From NCBI GenBank assembly GCA_910589035.1, contig CAJUSI010000096.1:1-64000 (forward strand): 64,000 nucleotides of DNA. Reading direction: 5' to 3'. Position 1 is the first letter of the stretch, and each line of letters opens with the position of its first letter. The notes below the pieces were generated by a model. It did not search any database. It was not told the DNA's origin and saw nothing but the letters and a program-made list of their open reading frames with translations. Both the position numbers and the translations under genes were made by a program. Positions 59,400 through 64,000 of this stretch are shown one piece after another. Origin of the DNA: an uncultured Acetatifactor sp. (lineage in GTDB: Bacteria; Bacillota; Clostridia; Lachnospirales; Lachnospiraceae).

Positions 59400-60791
59400 G
59401 TGATACATCAATATAAAAGCAATGGATACAATATTGTCATGGATGTGAACAGCGGTTCCGTCCATGTGGTGGATGAGCTCGTCTATGATGTGATCCCGCT
59501 GGTGGAGAAGAGCATCGGCGGAGAGAACGAAGACAGGGACACGCTTTTGGCCCGGGTGCAGGAGGAGGGGAACTTTTCCTGTCCGGAGGAGCTTGCGGAG
59601 GCTGTGGACGAGATACTGGAATTAAAGGAGTCCGGACAGCTTTTCGCTCCGGATATCTATGAGAATTATGTATATGATTTCAAAAAGAGACAGACCGTGG
59701 TGAAGGCGCTGTGCCTCCATATCGCCCACGACTGCAACCTGGCCTGCAGGTACTGCTTTGCGGGGGAGGGAGAATACCATGGCAGGCGCGCCCTGATGAG
59801 CTTTGAGGTGGGAAAGAAGGCCCTGGACTTCCTGGTGGAGAATTCCGGGAACCGTGTGAACCTGGAGGTGGACTTCTTCGGCGGGGAGCCGCTTATGAAC
59901 TGGCAGGTGGTGAAGGATCTGGTGGAATACGGCAGAACCCTGGAGGAACCCCATCATAAGAAATTCCGTTTCACTCTCACCACCAACGGAGTGCTTTTAA
60001 ACGAGGAGATTCTGGAATTTGCCAACCGGGAGATGGCGAATATTGTGCTGAGCATTGACGGACGAAAGGAGATCCATGACAGGATGCGTCCTTTCCGCGG
60101 AGGACAGGGCAGCTATGACCTGATCGTGCCGAAGTTCCGGCAGACGGCGGAGAGCAGGGGAGAGACCGGATATTATGTGAGGGGAACCTTTACCCATCAT
60201 AATCCGGATTTTTCCCGGGATGTGCTGCATCTGGCGGATCTGGGTTTTCAGCAGATTTCCGTGGAGCCCGTAGTGGCGGGACCGGAGGATGATTATGCCA
60301 TCACCGAAGCGGATATCCCGAAGCTGAAGGAGGAATATGACATTCTGGCGGCGGAAATGCTGAAGCGCAGGAGAGAGGGAAGGGGCTTCAACTTCTTTCA
60401 CTTCATGATTGATCTGGAAGGCGGTCCCTGTGTGGCAAAGCGCCTGTCCGGCTGCGGATCCGGAACGGAATACCTGGCGGTGACTCCATGGGGTGATCTC
60501 TATCCCTGCCATCAGTTCGTGGGAAATGAGAAATTCCTCATGGGAAATGTGGAGGAGGGAATCCTCAGAACAGATATCCGGGATGAATTCAAGGGCTGCA
60601 ATGTCTACGCCAAAGAAAAATGCAGGAAATGCTTTGCGAAATTTTACTGCAGCGGAGGCTGTGCCGCCAATGCCTACAATTTCCACGGCAATATCAACGA
60701 CGCATACGATATCGGCTGCGAACTCCAGCGGAAACGCGTGGAATGCGCCATTATGCTCAAGGCGGCGGAGGCGGCTGATATGGAACTATAA
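59400..60791 (+). CDS. scfB: SCIFF maturase, radical SAM/SPASM thioether synthase
   Basis: A 463-residue radical SAM enzyme that forms the thioether link in SCIFF. The first ~95 residues hold the precursor-binding part (MIHQYKSNGYNIVMDVNSGS, very typical). The radical SAM CX3CX2C cysteines are C112, C116 and C119 in HDCNLACRYCFAG, followed by DFFGGEPLMNW. The C-terminal SPASM region has GPCVAKRLSGCGSGTEYLAVTPWGDLYPCHQFVG and CRKCFAKFYCSGGC for auxiliary clusters. The GTG start at 59400 follows GAAGGGAA. It lies 108 nt after SCIFF; secDF follows. Confidence 0.97.
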   Translation: MIHQYKSNGYNIVMDVNSGSVHVVDELVYDVIPLVEKSIGGENEDRDTLLARVQEEGNFSCPEELAEAVDEILELKESGQLFAPDIYENYVYDFKKRQTVVKALCLHIAHDCNLACRYCFAGEGEYHGRRALMSFEVGKKALDFLVENSGNRVNLEVDFFGGEPLMNWQVVKDLVEYGRTLEEPHHKKFRFTLTTNGVLLNEEILEFANREMANIVLSIDGRKEIHDRMRPFRGGQGSYDLIVPKFRQTAESRGETGYYVRGTFTHHNPDFSRDVLHLADLGFQQISVEPVVAGPEDDYAITEADIPKLKEEYDILAAEMLKRRREGRGFNFFHFMIDLEGGPCVAKRLSGCGSGTEYLAVTPWGDLYPCHQFVGNEKFLMGNVEEGILRTDIRDEFKGCNVYAKEKCRKCFAKFYCSGGCAANAYNFHGNINDAYDIGCELQRKRVECAIMLKAAEAADMEL

Positions 60792-60795
60792 AACA

Positions 60796-60883
60796 GTAAT
60801 TGAGCGACCGGCGCCGGGAACAATTACCGGATGGATTAAATCCGGGAAGTGTTCCGCTGAACAGGTGCCGGAGACTCAATTAC
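60796..60883 (+). promoter_or_regulatory. Long nested hairpin upstream of secDF
   Basis: Four nested perfect or near-perfect stems: GTAATTGAG/CTCAATTAC (60796..60804, 60875..60883), CCGGCGCC/GGTGCCGG (60808, 60864), GGAACA/TGTTCC (60817, 60850) and CCGGAT/ATCCGG (60827, 60840). No T-run follows. It looks like an mRNA leader structure; see findings. Confidence 0.6.
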
Positions 60884-60913
60884 GGAACTACAAATAAGAA
60901 AGGACGAAAGAAC

Positions 60914-63172
60914 ATGAAAAAAAACAGAGCGATAGCGGTATTGCTTTGCATCTTTTTGGTTCTGGCCGGAGTCACGTACATTGATATATTCGGTGTGGAT
61001 CCGGAGGGCGGCGGGAGCGCTTCGGATATCAAACTGGGCCTGGACCTGGCGGGCGGCGTCAGCATTACGTATCAGGTGGTGGGAGATGAAGATCCCAGCG
61101 CTACCGATATGAGCGATACCATTGCAAAGCTTCAGAAGCGTGTGGAGGGCTACAGCACGGAAGCGCTGGTATACCAGGAGGGAAGCGACAGAATCAATAT
61201 CGAGATCCCGGGAGTCAGCGATGCCAATGCGATTCTGCAGGAGCTGGGGCGGCCCGGAGCCCTGTACTTTATCTCACAGACGGATTCGGAGGGCAACCAG
61301 AATTATTCTTCACAGATGGTTCAGAATCCGGACGGCTCCTACGGAACGGCATATGTCTTGAACAAATCCATCGATGAGCTCATGGAGAATGGCTCTATTC
61401 AGGTGCAGGGAACCGATGTAAGCACTGCCCAGGCGGGGACCATGCAGACCAATATGGGTTCCGAGTTTGTGGTCTCTCTGACCATGACCGAGGAGGGCAC
61501 CAAAAAGTTTGCGGAAGTCACCCAGAGAGCCAAGGACAGAGGAGAGAGCCTTGCCATTTATTATGACGGCAGCATTATCAGCGCGCCCGGTGTCAACGCG
61601 GCCATTCTGGACGGCAGTGCCCAGATTTCTCCTATGGAATCCTATGAAAGGGCGGAGAGCCTTGCTTCCACCATCCGGATCGGCGGTCTGCGGCTGGAGC
61701 TGGAGGAACTGCACTCCAAGGTGGTGGGCGCCCAGCTGGGCGTGGAAGCCATTGACACCAGTTTAAAGGCGGGAGCCATCGGTATGGGCATTGTGATTGT
61801 TTTCATGATTGCGGTATACCTGATTCCAGGCCTGGCGTCCGCCATTGCGCTGCTGGTCTATGTGGCGCTTGTCATTCTTCTGCTGAATGGCTTTGATATG
61901 ACTCTGACATTATCCGGTGTGGCGGGCATTATCCTTTCCATCGGCATGGCGGTGGATGCAAATGTGATTATTTTCGCCCGTATCCGCGAGGAGCTGGCTG
62001 CCGGAAAGACGGTACGCAGTGCCATAAAGGCCGGATTTGACAAGGCTCTGTCCGCCATCATTGACGGAAATATAACAACCCTGATTGCGGCGGCCGTGCT
62101 TCTTCTGCTGGGACCGGGCACGGTGAAGGGATTTGCGCAGACGCTGGCACTGGGTATCGTACTGTCCATGTTCACCGCTCTGGTGGTGACCAGATATCTG
62201 ATCTATGCTTTCTATGCGCTGGGGCTGAAGGACGCGAAGTTCTACGGTGTGGCGAAGGAGCATAAGGCATTGAATATTCTATCCAAAAAAGGACTCTTTT
62301 TCGGTATTTCCGCCGGGGTGATTGCGGCGGGCTTCATCGTCATGGGCGTACACAAGGCATCGGACGGCGACGCGCTGAATTACAGCCTGGAGTTCAAGGG
62401 CGGTACGGCGACAACGGTCACCTTTAACGAGGCCATGACGCTGGAAAAGGCCAATGCGGAGGTTGCCCCTCTGATAGAGAAGATTACAGGCAGCGCCGTA
62501 CAGATTCAGACAGTACAGGATTCCGAAGAGGTGATTTTCAAAACCAGCAGCCTGAACGTAGAGCAGAGAGAGGCTATGACGCAGATGTTTATGGAGAATT
62601 TCGGTATCGATGAGAAGATGATTACTTCCGAGACCATCAGCTCCACCATCAGCGACGAGATGAAATCTGATACCATTATTGCAGTGGCAGTAGCGATTGT
62701 CTGCATGCTGATCTATATCAGGATTCGGTTCAGCGATATCCGGTTCGGCGTCAGCAGTATCATTGCACTGCTGCATGACGTGCTGGTGGTGCTGGCATTT
62801 TACGCGGCGGCCAGGGTATCCGTGAGCAATACCTTTGTGGCCTGCATGCTGACCATTGTGGGTTACTCCATCAACGCCACCATCGTCATTTTCGACCGTA
62901 TCCGTGAGAATATGAGGGGAATATCCCAGAAGGATGAGCTGAAGGAGATCGTGAATAAGAGCATTACCCAGACCATGTCCAGGAGCATTTTTACATCTCT
63001 GACTACCTTTATCATGGTGGCGGTGCTGTATATCCTGGGTGTCACCAGTATCCGGGACTTTGCACTTCCTCTGATGGTGGGCATTGTCTGCGGAGCTTAT
63101 TCTTCCGTCTGCCTGGCGGGCAGTCTCTGGTATCTCTTCCGTGTGAAATTTGTGCCCAAGAAGAGTGAATAA
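60914..63172 (+). CDS. secDF: Fused protein translocase subunit SecDF
   Basis: A 752-residue fusion of SecD and SecF, which use the proton gradient to help SecYEG export proteins. The SecD half has an N-terminal membrane segment, DIKLGLDLAGGVSITYQV, a large outer domain and YERAESLASTIRIGGLRLELEEL before six membrane segments (GMAVDANVIIFARIREE). The SecF half begins near residue 475 with FKGGTATTVTF and has GYSINATIVIFDRIREN. ATG 60914 (AAAGG upstream, MKKNRAIAVLLCIFLVLAG) is preferred over an earlier in-frame start. The nested hairpin lies just upstream. Confidence 0.96.
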   Translation: MKKNRAIAVLLCIFLVLAGVTYIDIFGVDPEGGGSASDIKLGLDLAGGVSITYQVVGDEDPSATDMSDTIAKLQKRVEGYSTEALVYQEGSDRINIEIPGVSDANAILQELGRPGALYFISQTDSEGNQNYSSQMVQNPDGSYGTAYVLNKSIDELMENGSIQVQGTDVSTAQAGTMQTNMGSEFVVSLTMTEEGTKKFAEVTQRAKDRGESLAIYYDGSIISAPGVNAAILDGSAQISPMESYERAESLASTIRIGGLRLELEELHSKVVGAQLGVEAIDTSLKAGAIGMGIVIVFMIAVYLIPGLASAIALLVYVALVILLLNGFDMTLTLSGVAGIILSIGMAVDANVIIFARIREELAAGKTVRSAIKAGFDKALSAIIDGNITTLIAAAVLLLLGPGTVKGFAQTLALGIVLSMFTALVVTRYLIYAFYALGLKDAKFYGVAKEHKALNILSKKGLFFGISAGVIAAGFIVMGVHKASDGDALNYSLEFKGGTATTVTFNEAMTLEKANAEVAPLIEKITGSAVQIQTVQDSEEVIFKTSSLNVEQREAMTQMFMENFGIDEKMITSETISSTISDEMKSDTIIAVAVAIVCMLIYIRIRFSDIRFGVSSIIALLHDVLVVLAFYAAARVSVSNTFVACMLTIVGYSINATIVIFDRIRENMRGISQKDELKEIVNKSITQTMSRSIFTSLTTFIMVAVLYILGVTSIRDFALPLMVGIVCGAYSSVCLAGSLWYLFRVKFVPKKSE

Positions 63173-63218
63173 GAGCACAGGCCGGAAACAGAAGAAAAAG
63201 AAACAGATACATGGAGCA

Positions 63219-63262
63219 GCAAAAACCGGTTTTCATGCAGGAAGACCGGTTTTTGCCTTATT
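63219..63262 (+). terminator. secDF terminator
   Basis: GCAAAAACCGGT (63219..63230) and ACCGGTTTTTGC (63245..63256) are perfect complements with a 14-nt loop and an internal T-run. It ends the SCIFF-secDF unit. Confidence 0.75.
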
Positions 63263-63268
63263 GGAAGG

Positions 63269-63309
63269 CCCGCCGCCAGGCGGACATGCAATCGGTAAGG
63301 CGCCGAAGA
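63269..63309 (+). repeat. Dispersed repeat family 3, copy 2
   Basis: It contains GCCGCCAGGCGGACATGC and GGCGCCGAAG, matching 14696..14736. It lies between the secDF terminator and the secA promoter. Confidence 0.6.
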
Positions 63310-63470
63310 CACCTTCGGGCCGATAAAGGACATGAATGCTGCTTACGGGCTGTTCGCCTGAATCGGAACAGAGCGGGAGCAAATTTTATCGTCATGCATA
63401 TGATTTTGCCGGCAGGCACCGGGACGAAAGGGAAAAACAGGTGAAAAACAAGCGAATTCGCGGGCAGGTG

Positions 63471-63499
63471 TTGAATCTGCGGGACAAATCTGTTACAAT
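63471..63499 (+). promoter_or_regulatory. secA promoter
   Basis: TTGAAT (63471..63476), 17 nt, TACAAT (63494..63499) with a TGT extension. Transcription would start about 40 nt before the secA start codon. Confidence 0.75.
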
Positions 63500-63546
63500 A
63501 GAGACTGGAATTTTTACAGACAGACCACAGAAAGGTATGGACGATC

Positions 63547-64000
63547 GTGAAGATAATCGATAAGATAATTGGTACACACAGCAAGAGAGAGCTGAAGCGG
63601 ATAGCACCCCTGATAGAGCAGATTGAGAGCTTACGCCCCCGGATGCAGGCTCTCTCGGATGAGGAGCTTAAAGGGAAAACGGCGGAATTTAAGAAGCGGC
63701 TGGCGGAGGGCGCTACATTGGACGACCTGCTTCCGGAGGCCTACGCCGCGGTGAGAGAGGCCACAGCCAGAGTGTTGAAGACAGAGCACTACAGGGTACA
63801 GCTTATGGGCGGCATTGTTATGCACCAGGGACGTATTGCGGAGCTGCGTACCGGCGAGGGTAAGACCCAGACCTTCCTGCTGCCGGCCTATCTCAATGCC
63901 CTGGAGGGCAAGGGGGTCCATGTGGTGACGGTCAATGATTATCTGGTAAAGCGTGATGCGGAATGGATGGGACAGGTGCATGAATTCCTGGGACTGTCCG
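63547..64000 (+). CDS. secA: Preprotein translocase ATPase SecA (5' part)
   Basis: The first 151 residues of SecA, the motor that pushes preproteins through SecYEG; the gene continues beyond the window. The N-terminus KIIDKIIGTHSKRELKRI, LSDEELKGKTAEFKKRL, REATARVLKTEHYRVQLMGGIVMHQGRIAELRTGEGKT (Walker A at GEGKT) and VVTVNDYLVKRDAEWM are diagnostic. The GTG start at 63547 has AAAGG about 12 nt upstream; an overlapping ATG frame at 63538 is not SecA. It has its own promoter and is not co-transcribed with secDF. Confidence 0.96.
   Translation, partial: MKIIDKIIGTHSKRELKRIAPLIEQIESLRPRMQALSDEELKGKTAEFKKRLAEGATLDDLLPEAYAAVREATARVLKTEHYRVQLMGGIVMHQGRIAELRTGEGKTQTFLLPAYLNALEGKGVHVVTVNDYLVKRDAEWMGQVHEFLGLS

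Noticed and set aside
1..64000. tRNA or rRNA genes, and insertion sequences with transposase
   Set aside because: I looked for cloverleaf arms with CCA-type ends, rRNA landmarks and transposase motifs and saw none; only non-autonomous repeats are visible.

Overview
The window looks like a chromosomal segment of a gut-type Lachnospiraceae (Clostridia, Firmicutes); the genus cannot be fixed from sequence alone. The evidence is strong GGAGG-type ribosome binding sites, sigma-A promoters with 17-nt spacers, a YesM/YesN two-component system with lipoprotein-dependent sugar ABC transporter, the six-cysteine SCIFF peptide with its radical SAM maturase beside a fused secDF, sortase B, PadR/DUF6120 genes and a CD3324-family protein. 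Most genes are moderately GC-rich. The stretch at about 8.7-13.2 kb is visibly AT-richer and reads as an accessory insert.

Layout. 1-3 kb: small accessory genes on the minus strand (a GNAT acetyltransferase, a frameshifted DUF1062 gene, a methyltransferase, a CD3324-family protein). 3.3-5.5 kb: xanthine salvage (xpt and an NCS2 permease). 5.6-8.5 kb: a MATE exporter operon with a structured leader. 8.9-12.8 kb: a PadR/DUF6120 unit with a divergent small peptide that shares its C-terminal tail, then a three-gene overlapping operon of unknown function with its own promoter and terminator. 13.2-19.0 kb: hexuronate catabolism (uxaC, a LacI-type regulator, uxaB, uxaA) with clear operators. 19.2-21.5 kb: gene remnants around a sugar isomerase.

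21.9-41.7 kb is a plant or mucin glycan utilisation locus. It holds YesN/YesM, an accessory lipoprotein, YesL, two ABC permeases, a solute-binding lipoprotein, a GH120 beta-xylosidase split by an in-frame TAG, a GH28-like protein, and GH43, GH51 and GH29 enzymes. No glycosidase has a signal peptide, so oligosaccharides are probably imported and then trimmed in the cytoplasm, with released uronates passing to the uxa genes. A shared sequence box lies upstream of both the two-component system and the ABC operon.

41.7-56.9 kb: a LytTR regulator followed by a stand-alone FliD_C-like protein and an unknown partner; a sortase B and its VPKTG substrate; a truncated LCP-like gene; a SUV3-like helicase; a zinc-repeat/AP2 DNA-binding protein; a frameshifted Nudix gene; a CapA-like protein; and a GntR/ABC exporter operon with a long duplicated leader. 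57-64 kb is core: a CorC-like protein, a TIGR04086 membrane protein, SCIFF and its maturase, secDF, and the start of secA.

Three dispersed intergenic repeat families, a MITE-like palindrome and several decayed genes run through the window. The best candidates for something undescribed are the 10.5-12.8 kb triad, the LytTR/FliD_C trio, the PadR tail-sharing pair, the duplicated leader shared by two exporter operons, and the element that supplies stop codons to two frameshifted genes.
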